A DNA stretch of 64,000 bases from Nilaparvata lugens (taxonomy: Eukaryota > Arthropoda > Insecta > Hemiptera > Delphacidae): assembly GCF_014356525.2 (NCBI RefSeq), contig NC_052507.1, positions 992,001 to 1,056,000 of the forward strand. Reading direction: 5' to 3'. Below the pieces are notes generated by a model. That model had not been told where the DNA came from. It did not search any database and saw nothing but the letters and a program-made list of their open reading frames with translations. The translations under genes and the position numbers were made by a program. Positions 35,344 to 46,528 of the stretch are shown one piece after another. Numbering within the stretch: position 1 is the stretch's first letter; each line of letters opens with the position of its first letter.

Positions 35344-35953
35344 TATAGTGAGGTCCACGTTATAATTGCAGTAGAGAAAGATAGGAGAACAACGTTGCCG
35401 ATCCTCCGTCTTGTCAATGCCTTCTATAGACGGTAGCTGATACAGGTTTATTGATGTACGATACAGTGAGGTCCACGTTATAATTTATTGCAGTAGAGAA
35501 AGATAGGAGAACAACGTTGCCGATCCTCCGTCTTGTCAATGCCTTCTATAGACGGTAGCTGATACAGGCTTATTGATGTAATATTCAATTCAATTTATTT
35601 GAGACACACATACAAGTTTAATACAGAGAATGACAAAAAAATGAAAACTACAACAACAACAACAATACACATTAAAACAAAATACAAAGAAAAAAGATTA
35701 ACTATTCATTATCGTTTAAAATAACAAATCATATTTTATTAAGCAAGAAATTATATTTTTCAATAATTTCATGATGAATTTTCATAAATGAGATTTTGTT
35801 AATTATTTATTAATTCTACATTGTTAGAAGACGATCTGACAAAAGAGCAAAGCGAGAAAGAGATAGCGTTATCCACTTTGTTGAATTATAGGCAAGGATA
35901 GTAATGTCATTGCTAATCGAACAATGCCATTATAGCGTGGACCTCACTATAGC
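35344..35953. repeat. MITE-A with tandemly duplicated left end
   Basis: The first ~118 bp (GTGAGGTCCACG to GTTTATTGATGTA) occur twice, at 35,344 and 35,464, with only a few differences. The rest of the MITE follows once and ends AGCGTGGACCTCACTATA. Confidence 0.85.
35584..35698 (-). mobile_element. Antisense retroelement tail in MITE-A
   Basis: ATTCAATTCAATTTATTTGAG is the complement of a LINE-type AAATAAATTGAATTG tail; MITE-A sequence is interrupted exactly here. Confidence 0.5.
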
Positions 35954-36085
35954 ATCTACTTCTAAATTAGATAAGATGAATTAGATTAGATTTATTTATT
36001 CCTATTCTATTTGAAATATTTGGAGAGAATATTCTATAGTCGGAAGTCTGTTCTTTGTTAAAGAATACAAAAAATATTTTTTGAA

Positions 36086-36400
36086 ATACCGAGCGAAGTG
36101 AGGTTTAAGATTCAAGTCGACGGTTTTGCATTTCTCATTATGTTTATATTTATGTTTTTATGTTCCGCATATACAACTAAACTCAGCAATATATTTTCAT
36201 GGAATTCGACAGGTATGTTCCTTTTACGTCAACGTATGCATACGGGTTTTTTTTAATTTTGCATTCAAGGATAATACAAAAGGAAAAGGAGTCTCCTTTG
36301 AACGCCAATATTACTGTAAAAATCAGACTTTAGAATTATTCATCAAAAATCAGCTGTCTAGTAGACTATAATACTACCCGTTCAAAAACATTGAACATCT
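36086..36400 (+). mobile_element. HLE-B copy 8, long-variant type, 3' truncated
   Basis: ACCGAGCGAAGTGAGG at the left and the ACTACCCGTTCAAAAACATT block of the long variant at the right, where PLE sequence cuts it off. Confidence 0.6.
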
Positions 36401-36950
36401 CTGATGAACTGAAACTGAATAATACAAGAGCAGCAGAATTTATACGGTTTCAGTTGTTACACCATTGTCAATCTGATCAACTGAAACTAAATTCAAGAGC
36501 AGCAGAATTTGTACTAGTAGGCGAGTTATACTGCTATTGGTCAAGGGTATAAACGTCTGTCATTGGCCCAGCTAGACAGTCTCCTCCCACTTGACGGTAT
36601 CACAAAATGGCGGCTTAAGCAAAAGACTCATCATAACAAAATTTACTTTCAGTACAAAATAATAACCAAGAAAACAAGTAAAAGATAATGAAATAAATAT
36701 ATAGATAGAAATACTATTGACTAAAAAAAAGTAAATTCGTATGGCTTTTGTTGGTGGGGAGTCCCTTGCGGGAAGGTCCCACCGCCTGAATATATAATTT
36801 AAGCCGTCAATGGGCCTTACGACTGTCATACTTCAGCCGGATACTATTGACTAATACATGCTTACAATGTTATGATAAAACTAAATTCATAGTGTTGTAT
36901 TGGTTGAAATAAATCTGATCATTTAAACTATATTGGGAATTGTACTTAAT
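36401..36950 (-). mobile_element. PLE 3' end, antisense, with inner repeat
   Basis: AACTGAAAC...ACAAGAGCAGCAGAATT occurs twice at the start, a short tandem duplication. The copy extends through GGCGGCTTAAGC to the coding remnant complement and is interrupted at 36,724-36,840. Confidence 0.65.
36724..36840 (-). mobile_element. Short LINE/SINE insertion with 13-bp target duplication
   Basis: ATACTATTGACTA stands on both sides (36,711-36,723 and 36,841-36,853). The insert, read on the minus strand, is GC-rich (GGTGGGACCTTCCCGCAAGG) and ends near CCATACGAATTTAC and a T run. It resembles the 3' end of an R1/jockey-like LINE as I remember such ends; that assignment is tentative. Confidence 0.7.
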
Positions 36951-36964
36951 TACTCTTGTTAATA

Positions 36965-37140
36965 AATCATGCACAACCTTGACCAATAGCAGTACTCGCC
37001 TACTAGTACAAATTCTGCTGCTCATGAATTTAGTTTCAGTTCATCAGATCGACAATGGTGTAACAACCGAAACCGGTCTTTCTAACTATCAATAAATCTG
37101 TGGTTATTGACAATTTCTTAGTATTTTTATTCCATATGAA
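36965..37140 (+). mobile_element. PLE 3' end, sense
   Basis: CTCGCCTACTAGTACAAATT through ACCGAAACCGG. It faces the antisense copy on its left, forming an inverted pair. Confidence 0.65.
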
Positions 37141-37424
37141 AACAGTTGCATATAAATTCTTGAACTGAATTTCACTTGAATTGTGATAAGTGAATAGAAG
37201 CGCGTATCTCTTAGAGTTTTTATTTGCAAGACATAGGTCGAGGCTATTGTCTGTCATTGTTACAATAATTGTTTTAATTCGTTGTTATTCAAATTGATTA
37301 ATTCATGAATGAGAGAATTTGTGAGTGAGTGAGCTCAATTATTGAATGAATATTATAATATTATTATGATGACAGTATTTGTACGATAAATAATTAATAA
37401 ATCTATTTATATAAATACATAAAT
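37141..37424. other. No recognisable feature
   Basis: Nothing supported. Confidence 0.4.
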
Positions 37425-37537
37425 ACACAACGTTGCGGAGCAAGAATAGGACTGCACTATCTGCTTTTTCGAATGATAAACAAGGACAGCGACAACAATC
37501 CTAATCAAATACTGCCATTAAAACGTTGACCTCACTT
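37425..37537. repeat. MITE-A right-end fragment
   Basis: AACGTTGCGGAGC through CCATTAAAACGTTGACCTCA. Confidence 0.65.
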
Positions 37538-37725
37538 TCAAATAAATTGAAGCACTGCTCAAAACATGTCAATCGAATTTCAGAATTGTTCTCAATGCAG
37601 CTTCGATTAATTTATTGTCAAAAACACAATCGGAAACACATATATGTTGCAGATGTTTTGCACACCCGAGTTTTTTGTCATTTTTTTCACAGTTTAGCCC
37701 TGAAATGTCACCACGGTACAGACTG

Positions 37726-37970
37726 ATGTCATAGCTTGTTTATTTTCGCGAAAGGGGAACTCCAATTACATGCTAGAGCCAATGAAGCGAGAATATTATC
37801 TGCTCATGACAATAAAAATGATAATTTCTCTACCGATATCAAGTTTGGGGAATGTAGAATGTTCTTTTGAAATGATGAAGGACTTGGCAGTATTTGGTTA
37901 ACTAAATAAAAAGACTAAGAAATTGTCAAAATTAATTACCACCAATATCAACTACTCAACTATACAAAAA
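37726..37970. repeat. PLE-associated repeat, inverted relative of window end
   Basis: GCTTGTTTATTTTCGCGAAA...ACCGATATCAAGTTTGGGGAATG is the reverse complement of 63,830-64,000. Both copies join a PLE terminus, so this is likely another part of the same element. Confidence 0.6.
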
Positions 37971-38040
37971 GTATTTGATTAACATTTTGGTTTTGCTACC
38001 CTTTTCTATCATTCTACAAAGTAGATTGAAAGTTGAGTAC

Positions 38041-38681
38041 TTTCAATCATTGATGATCACAGAAACAATTTCTATCGATGAAGGTTTTCGTTTTCAGGAA
38101 TTATCCTTATTCATCCATTCAGGTGCTCCTCTATTCCCTCCCAACTTGGTTGCTCTTATCCTGCCCTGAAATGAGCTCTGAACCATTTCACTCCTACGTC
38201 AATAATCCTACAGAAATCTGCTAATGAGCACAAATTCTCTGATGAGTTTCAACGCTCAAAGAGAACGAAATCTTCTGAAGCTCCAATGATGCTCTTATTT
38301 TAATATTCTTTAATGAGACTGCGCTTCATAGAGTGACCTTCAGCGCAGTATTAATTATATCGCCCGAGGAATTTTGTCCCTATTGAAATGTAGAGCCGTG
38401 CAAATGAATGGCAATTGAGAGATATCCAGGCTGCCGAGTGTAGGCCTACTTTGAAGAGGCAATTTGGCACCGACGTGATTCCCTGCAGGGCGTTTTCTGC
38501 GCTCACCTTTTTGCACCCACTCCAATCACTTTTTTGCTTCATGCTCCATGCTTCATGTGCGTCACGCACACATGATATGCCTAATGCAAAAGCTTTCAGT
38601 GGCGGACTTTTCTCAATCGTTGGGTCACAAAGGATCCATCGATTTCATATGAAAGCCTCGGCCCGCTACTAGATATTTCAC
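38041..38681. other. Unassigned, less AT-rich
   Basis: Among the least repetitive stretches of the window. Open frames of 72-85 codons lie on both strands over the same bases with no recognisable domain, so none is called. Confidence 0.4.
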
Positions 38682-38870
38682 CTTTAGTGAGGTCCACGTT
38701 TTAATGGCAGTGGAGAAAGATGGGAAAACAGGGTTGCTGATTCTCTGCCTTGACACTGCCTCCTCTAGAGGATAGCTGATACCGGTATATCTGATGTAAC
38801 ATTAACTGTTAATTCTTGTTAAAAGTGGTCGATTATATTTCATTCGTCAAGATATATTTATCAACGATTA
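38682..38870. repeat. MITE-A left half
   Basis: TTTAGTGAGGTCCACGTTTTA and internal sequence; the right half is missing. Confidence 0.7.
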
Positions 38871-39099
38871 ATATAGAAGTTTGTGTTTCTTCCATGGTTC
38901 CAAATTTTCTTAAATAACTCAATATTATATCGTTACAAGTGGTGATTGAGTGGAATATTTCTAATTAATTTGTTAATTTGAGCCATCTAAATTTTAAATT
39001 TATAGTTCCCATGTTTATTTTGGACTAAAATTGTACATGAATTGTACCGTATCTAATACTGTATTAGAGGTGGCTATGATTATACACGTGAAATTCTAA
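38871..39099. other. No recognisable feature
   Basis: Nothing supported. Confidence 0.4.
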
Positions 39100-39240
39100 C
39101 CCTACTTTGGACCGTGTCATTACCTATAAATTTGGAAGAAAAATAGCACAAGGGCTACCTTATTATTTTATCTAACAATGTTATATATAACATCAGTTTT
39201 ATTTGTATCGTGAATAAATATAAATAAATGAATAAATTGA
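39100..39240 (+). repeat. LINE 3' end remnant
   Basis: AAATTTGGAAGAAAAATAGCAC and a terminal GAATAAATATAAATAAATG, as at 7,545. Confidence 0.55.
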
Positions 39241-39896
39241 ATAATAAATTTTCCTGGTGAAGATTCTTACTCAAAATTGAGTAGCTTGGCAAATATTGCT
39301 AATCTTGTTGCTCGTGGAAAGATATACAATACAAATCTTCCATTCCATTAATAAAATCAACACTTAATCGTAGAATGATTTGGAGACAAACACAGACTTG
39401 GATTTCGCTTGAAAATAATCACTTCGCCGAACAAATCAGAACAGAATTTTAGAGAACTTTGAGAGAACAGATTCAGAACTTCCTAGTATTTTAGTTACAA
39501 TCAAGATGAGACAGATTAACAAGAACAATATAAGATTTTGAGTATGTACTCTTTTATTAAAACATTTTAAAAACTTTAAAATATATAAACGACTAGTTTC
39601 GACCTACTTTGGCCATTTGCAAGGTAAAATGTTTAAATAAAAGGGTACTACAAGTTTTATATTGGTTTTATCCAATCTAAATACTATTTAGTGTGATCTT
39701 AACTATCATACTATCATCTACTCCATTATGGCGTACCATGTGCTAGAGTAGGTTTTTTGTGTGTTATATACAAAAGTTCAATTCCCTGCTTCAAGAATTG
39801 AACAATAAATGTGGAGTGATTCTAAGATGAGACAGTTATATAAATCAATATACTGTGATATCTTCTCACAGATGAAGCAAGAATGACCATTCATCT
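39241..39896. other. No recognisable feature
   Basis: Nothing supported. Confidence 0.4.
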
Positions 39897-40665
39897 TTGA
39901 AATGTTTATTTTCTGTTGTATGTTTATGTTATTTGGGACAATCCCAGACCATTAACTGGGAACTTACCAACCTAATTTTGTTAATTAAATGGTTTCCCAA
40001 GTATTTTCTGCATTCATTCTTTCTCTAAATAATTATTCGTATCTTCTGATAAGATCTATCATCTAAACATTGCTTTCCGTTTTCCTTTCATTTCAACAGA
40101 CTTTTCTTAGAATTATAGATTTATGTTTAAGTTATTTGGGACAATCCCAGATCAACAACTGGAAATTAATCAACCAAATTTAATCGGCTAAATGGTTTTT
40201 CCAAGTATTTTATGTATGCATTCTTTCTCTAAATATTATTTAATATCTTTTGATGAGATCTATCATCTAAACATTGCTTTCCGATTTTCTTAAATTTTCG
40301 ATTATTTATTAGAATTTTCTCAGGATCCTAGATTCAAAAACGAGTAATGTTTACATAGAGGTCCAATTAATATTCATTCTTTTTCTAAATATCATCCTGC
40401 ATCTTTTGATAAGATCTATAACCTACACATTACTTCCCAATATTTCCTTATATTTCAGATTATTTATTCGACTCTTCTTAGGATTCTAGATTTAAAAAGA
40501 AGCGAATCTTCACACAGAGATCCAAGTATTTATTGTTTTTCTAAATATTATTTCGTATCTTTTTATAAGATCGTTTCCTAAACATTGTCTTCCGTTTTCC
40601 TTCCATTTCATCCGACTATTCTTAGAACTATAGATTTAGAAACGAGTAAATGTTTACACAGAGAA
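39897..40665. repeat. Diverged long-unit tandem repeat
   Basis: Four units keyed by GATCTATCATCTAAACATTG and variants at about 40,056, 40,256, 40,416 and 40,570, spaced roughly 200, 160 and 155 bp. The first two units also share TTATTTGGGACAATCCCAGA, which contains an inverted repeat. Confidence 0.75.
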
Positions 40666-41022
40666 TGAAGCGGCAGTTTAGAGATGGATTTGATGGAGAA
40701 AAGCCAGACATCAGCAAATGGAGACTGGAAGGTTGAGATGAACTTGAATAACTCGTCTATTCTCATGAAACACAGACGTATTTTGGAACACTTCCCACTA
40801 GAGATACAAAGAATATCACTGCTTTTAATTGGGATAATTATTGGCTTCCAAATCATCCATAGGTTCCAGACTACGTTTTGGAATAGAATCAACAATAATT
40901 TAGTCGAGATAATGAAATTTAATCATCTTGAATACGTTGTGAGTTATACGAGAACTATATTTTCTTGTATCACAGAAAATAGAATCGGTTTATAGATTCT
41001 TTATCTATGTAGAACTATATCT
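40666..41022. other. Overlapping open frames, not assigned
   Basis: A 103-codon plus-strand frame (40,684-40,995, ATG start) overlaps a 95-codon minus-strand frame. Neither has a recognisable domain; coding status unclear. Confidence 0.3.
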
Positions 41023-41405
41023 GATATAGAGCGGTCCACGTTGTAATGATAGTGGAAAAAGAAAGGAGAACAGTGTTGTCGATTCTCTCTTACCACTGCC
41101 TCATATAGAGGATAGCTGATACCGGTATATCTGATGTAATATTAACTGTTCATTCTCGTTTGAAATAATCAATTATATTCCTTTCTTCAAGAATATATAT
41201 TTTTCAATGATTGGATAATGGATTCTTATAATTGAGATTGAATTTTTTGTTGATAATATTGATTTTAACATTGTTAGAATAACAATCTGGAAATGTTGCA
41301 AAACTAGAAAAGGATAACACTATCTGCTTTGTCGAATGATAGACAAGGATAGCACCTATTTCAATCAAATACTGCCATCACGCCTGCAACGTGGATTTCA
41401 TTATT
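41023..41405. repeat. MITE-A, diverged copy
   Basis: TATAGAGCGGTCCACGTTGTA to CATCACGCCTGCAACGTGG; the right end carries a GCCTGCAA insertion seen again in the tandem units next door. Confidence 0.7.
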
Positions 41406-42630
41406 CATTTTTTCCCCTTTTTGTGTAGTTGAGAAGTTGATATTGTGGTAATTATTCATATTAAATAAAAAATACCAAGAAATTGTCAAAAACCACATGT
41501 TGCAAAGCTAGAAAAGGATAACACTACCTGCTTTGTCGAATGATAGACAAGGATAGCAACATCTATTTCAATCAAATACTGCCATCACGCCTGCAACGTG
41601 GATTTCACTATTCATTTTTTCCCCTTTTTGTGTAGTTGAGAAGTTGATATTGTGGTTATTATTCATATTAAATAAAAAATACTAAGAAATTGTCAAAAAC
41701 CACATATTTATTGATAGTTAGAAGACCGGTCTCGGTTGTTACACCATTGTAATTCTCTGATGAACTAAAACTAAATACAAGAGCAGCAGAACTTATACTA
41801 GTAGGCGAGTACTGCCATTGGCCCAGCTAGACAGTCTCCTCCCACATGTCCCACACAATAGCAGTACTCGCCTACTAGTATAAATTCTGTTGTTGTTGTA
41901 TTTAGTTTTAGTTTATCAGAGATTGAACATGGTGTAACAACCGAAACCGGTTTTTCTAACTATCAATGAATCTGTGGTTTTTGACAATTTCTTAGTATTT
42001 TTATTTTAATTTATTCATCTATCTAATCATAATATGCAAATACAATTCAGGTAAAAAAACAACATGTTGCAAAGCTAGAAAAGGATAACACTACCTGCTT
42101 TGTCGAATGATAGACAAGGATAGCAACATCTATTTCAATCAAATACTGCCATCACGCCTGCAACGTGGATTTCACTATTCATTTTCCCCTTTTTGTGTAG
42201 TTGAGAAGTTGATATTGTGGTTATTATTCATATTAAATAAAAAATACTAAGAAATTGTCAAAAACCACATATTTATTGATAGTTAGAAAGACCGGTCTCG
42301 GTTGTTACACCATTGTAATTCTCTGATGAACTAAAACTAAATACAAGAGCAGCAGAACTTATACTAGTAGGCGAGTACTGCCATTGGCCCAGCTAGACAG
42401 TCTCCTCCCACATGTCCCACACAATAGCAGTACTCGCCTACTAGTATAAATTATGCTATTCTTGTATTTAGTTTTAGTTTATCAGAGATTGACAATGGTG
42501 TAACAACCGAAACCGGTCTTTCTAACTATCAATGAATCTGTGGTTTTTGACAATTTCTTAGTATTTTTATTTTAATTTATTCATCTATCTAATCATAATA
42601 TGCAAATACAATTCAGGTAAAAAAACAACA
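41293..42630. repeat. ~567 bp direct tandem duplication (2.4 units)
   Basis: Unit 1 is 41,496-42,062 and unit 2 is 42,063-42,630, nearly identical; a 203-bp partial unit precedes. Each unit holds a MITE-A right end plus an inverted pair of PLE ends. Confidence 0.9.
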
Positions 42631-42832
42631 GGCATAGAATTCAATATAAACTAAATTTGATTTGATTTGAAATCATACAATTTATATAAATTTGCAAACA
42701 ACGTTGCTGTATTCCCACTCATAACTACGACTCATTCTAATCACCAAGCTCGTACAACTTTCACTGATGATGATGATTCAAATTGATCCCTAAGCTTGTG
42801 CATGGAAAGTGAGAGGGTTAACTAGTTGAAAA
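42631..42832. other. No recognisable feature
   Basis: Nothing supported. Confidence 0.4.
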
Positions 42833-43424
42833 CTTCTGAAGGGACCTTGTTTTAGGTGCTTTTCCGTACCACCAGAGCTGCATTCCACCAATAATATCAA
42901 CGTTTCCGAACCTCTTTCTTGTCAATGCCTCCTATAGACGGTAGCTGATACAGGTTTATGTAATATTAACTCATAATTCTCGTTGAAAATAATCAATTAT
43001 ATTTTATGAAGCAATAAATAATTGAAAACTAATAAAAGGCCCTTGTTTTAGGCGTTTTCCGTACCACCAGAGCTCCATTCCACCAACAATATCAACGTTG
43101 CCGAACCTCTTTCTTGTGAATGCCTTCTATAGACGGTAGCTGATACAGGATTATAGGTGTAATATCAACTCATAATTGTCGTTGAAAATGATCAATTATA
43201 TTTTATTAAGCACTAGATTATATTTTTCAATAATTTAATAATGAATACACATAATTGAGATGGAATATTTTGTGAATCAATTGTTAATTCTACATTGTTA
43301 AACGACGATCTGGCAACAGAGCAAAGCGAGAGAGGGATAGCGTTATCAGCTTTGTTGGATGATGGACAAGGATAGCAATACAATTGCTAATCAAACACTG
43401 CCATTAAAACGTGGACCTCACAAT
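42833..43424. repeat. MITE-A with duplicated, altered left part
   Basis: CTTGTTTTAGG.G.TTTTCCGTACC replaces the usual left terminus and occurs twice, ~195 bp apart (42,847 and 43,041), each followed by MITE-A interior. The right end GTGGACCTCACAATA is normal. Confidence 0.7.
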
Positions 43425-43427
43425 ATG

Positions 43428-43785
43428 CCTGAATAATATGCGGCAAACAGTTAGTAGAAGTCTGATTGTGTTTGGACACAGCTTTATTGAATTACAGATG
43501 GAATTAAATAGAGAATGCATTTATTCAAATGCTAATTAATATATAATTATAATTTAACGTGAATCCTAAATAAATGCTGCAAATCACCCCGAAGACTTCT
43601 GCTACTGCAGACATAGCTGTTAATCCTGATGTCAATGTCTGCAGTAGCAGAAGTCTTCGGGGTGATTTGCAGCATTTATTTAGGATTTTCGTTAAATTAT
43701 AATTATAGCTTTATTGAATGATAGAAAAGGATAGCAATACCATTGCTAATCAAACACTGCCATTATAACGTGGACCTCACTACAG
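43428..43785. repeat. MITE-A remnant carrying a hairpin SINE piece
   Basis: GAATAATATGCGGCAAACAG at 43,432 recurs at 16,766. The palindrome 43,542-43,706 follows, and MITE-A right end closes at 43,785. Confidence 0.6.
43542..43706. repeat. Near-perfect 165-bp palindrome
   Basis: Arms of about 72 bp (43,542-43,614 and 43,635-43,706) around a 20-bp loop. The arm contains CAAATCACCCCGAAGAC, also found once in the SINE at 55,300-55,350, so it is a head-to-head SINE end. Confidence 0.9.
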
Positions 43786-44077
43786 AGACAATATATTTCT
43801 ATGGTTAGATTCATCCTGAACTATTAGAATTTCTCATATGGATAACATATAGAAATGCTAAAATATCTTGTTATAGGTAGAATTTATGTAGCACAGGTGG
43901 CCAATGTAGACACGTTGGTCCCCCGAAATAACAATCATATGCTAATTAGGAACCTGGTCACGAGAGCAGAGCAATATTGTATGCAGTGCCCTGAATATAT
44001 TATAATATATTTGTGATAATAACATCTGTTCAAACATAGCCTATTATTAGTTAGCTATGCTCTTCTGGTAACTATTA
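43786..44077. other. Unassigned; ends in left copy of an ~83 bp repeat
   Basis: From about 43,995 (TATAATATATTTGTGATAAT) it matches 44,777-44,862, flanking HEL-1 copy 3. Confidence 0.7.
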
Positions 44078-44776
44078 TCTATATATATAAAAGCGAAATG
44101 GCACTCACTAACTGACTGACTGTCTGACTGACTGACTGACTGACTCACTCACTCGCATAACTAAAAATCTACTGGACCTAAAACGTTCAAATTTGGTAGG
44201 TATGTTCAGTTGGCCCTTTAGAGGCGCACTAAGAAATCTTTTGGCAATATTTTAACTCTAAGGGTTGTTTTTAAGGGTTTAAAGTTCGTCTTTTAGCATG
44301 TATATTCTTCTTCTCCCAATCTCTTAATAATTATAATTGAAATTTCCATATCATATGTTACTATACAACTATAATCTAGATAGAGTACCTCTTCGAAACA
44401 GTTGTTAACTGGCAACTAAATTAATAATTTTGTCAGTTTGGCATTAAGTTGGGTTGCCTTTTTAGGTTGGCACCAAGTTGAAGATTTAAATGCATTTATC
44501 GAGGAAAAATTGATTGGGCACTGCTACTTCAATCCTGGGAATATTATATTACTAGCCGTCAGGCTCGCTTCGCTCGCCATATCCGTTTAGCCAGACGTTT
44601 AGTCTGGACCCCGACTGGATTGTCCTAACATAATTATGATAAAAATGCTCAAATGAAAAATGCAGGCGAGCGAAGCGAGCCTGCTGATTTCATTCTTGAA
44701 CGATCCAGTCGGGGGTCCAGGGAGCGGAGCCCCCTGGCTAGACGGATATGGCAAGCGAAGCGAGCCTGACGGCTAG
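44078..44776 (+). mobile_element. HEL-1 copy 3
   Basis: TCTATATATATAAAAGCG to GACGGCTAG, between A and T. Flanked exactly by two diverged copies of an ~83 bp sequence. Confidence 0.85.
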
Positions 44777-44861
44777 TATTATAATATATTTGTGATAATA
44801 ACATCTGTTAGAACATATCCTATTATAAGTTAGCTATGCTCTTCTGGTAACTATTATCATA

Positions 44862-45350
44862 GAGAAACGATAGCATAAGTAGATATCCCATGGTATAGGG
44901 CGCTTATGTCGCAACTTTTACTGTTATCCCAAGCAGATAGTTTTTTTTTCAAATTCAAATCGAGTTTATTCACAGAAATCATTACAAATACAGTACACAT
45001 GTATAAATAATATAAATACTTGTGAATTTTCCCCACATAGACAAGTCTGTGTGTGGGGAAAGAGTTCTAATGAAAAACAACTTGATAATTTGAAAATTAT
45101 AAATATTTACAATACAGTATAATTTGAAAAATAAAAATTGATTAAAAGTTCACGTTGTTCTTTCCTACGCAGCTGTGTGACGCTGGTAGTCTCTCAAATT
45201 GTGCTGTTCATACTCACTCACCCCAACAAAACAGTAAACATTGACAATAATCGACAGTAATCGGCTTGAGATAACAGCAAAATTTGCGACATAGACTCAT
45301 TATACCATGGGATATCTACTTACGCTATTGTTTCTCTATGATATTATTCT
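44862..45350. repeat. Element J with an antisense retro-insert
   Basis: CATAGAGAAACGATAGCATAAG and GCTATTGTTTCTCTATG ends. Near 44,942 a T run plus CAAATTCAAATCGAG starts an insert to about 45,165 that looks like an antisense LINE tail. Confidence 0.75.
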
Positions 45351-45358
45351 ATTGTGGA

Positions 45359-46149
45359 CTAGTAGTTAACCCGTGCTCCGTAAGGGTCTAATTAAAAACT
45401 TGAAAACTGTTAAATTGACTCACTGAAATCTTAAAGAATCTGGAATAGACCTATAACCATCCTCCGTAAATCAGGAATCTATGTATGCAGATTTCAAGTT
45501 AATCAGTCCAGTAGTTCAGACGTGATGATGCGTCATTAATGAATTTGCTATCCCGTACGTGAATGAGTCAGCTTTTTCCTTCATTATTTTATTACTAGCA
45601 GGTAACCCGTGCCTCGCAAGGGACTAACTAAAAACTTGAAAACTGAGAATTTTTTTCTTTTTTTATAAATCAGTGGTTTAAATAATAAATCAGTAGTTTC
45701 TTGACAATTTCTTAGTCTTTTTCATTCAACTGAGAAACTGACTCACTGAAATCTTAAAGAATCTGAAATAGACCTATAACCATCCACGGTAAATCAGGAA
45801 TCTATGTATGCAAAATTTCAAGTTAATGAGTTGAGTAGTTCAGACGTTCGCGAATTCGCGAATTTTCTATCCCATACGAGAATAAGTCAGCTTTTTCCTT
45901 CATTATTTTATTACTAGCAGGTAACCCGTGCCTCACAAGGCACTAATTGAAGACTTGAAAACTGAGAAATTGACTCACTGAAATCTTAAAGAATCTGAAA
46001 TAGACCTATAACCATCCACGGTAAATCAGGAATCTATGTATGCAAAATTGCAAGTCAATGAGTTGAGTAGTTCGGCTGTGATATCCGTCATTCGTGAATT
46101 TTCTATCCTATCCGTGTACAAGCCTATACTTTCTTTTATTAAATTATAG
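45359..46149 (-). mobile_element. HEL-3 triplet, head-to-tail
   Basis: Three units begin (plus strand) with CTAG.AG.TAACCCGTGC at 45,359, 45,595 and 45,914. The units abut directly, and the second holds an ~85 bp PLE fragment (45,645-45,730). Read on the minus strand each ends in CTAG, as Helitrons do. Confidence 0.75.
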
Positions 46150-46152
46150 ACT

Positions 46153-46528
46153 ATAGTGAGGTCCACGTTACAATGGTTTGATTGATTAGCAATGGTATTG
46201 CTTTCCTTGTCTATCATTCAACAAAGCGGATAGAGCTATCTCTTCCTCGCATTGCTTTGTTGCCAGATCGTCTTTCAACAATGTAGAATTAATAATTGAT
46301 TTACAAAAAAATTCATCTCAATTATGAAAATTTATTATTAAATTATTGAAAAATATAGTTTATTGCTTAATAAAATATAATCGATCATTTTAAACGAAAA
46401 TTAACAATTAATATTACATCAATAAACCTGTATCAGCTACCGTCCATAGAAGGCATTGAAAAGACAGAGGATCGGCAACGTTGTTCTGCTATCTTTCTTC
46501 ACTGCCATTATAATGTGGACCTCATAAT
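46153..46528. repeat. MITE-A copy
   Basis: TATAGTGAGGTCCACGTTACA to ATGTGGACCTCATAA; HEL-2 starts directly at its right end. Confidence 0.75.

Noticed and set aside
40608..40995. Overlapping 95- and 103-codon frames on opposite strands
   Set aside because: No recognisable domain; sense-antisense overlap of this size is common by chance. Listed only as an unassigned stretch.
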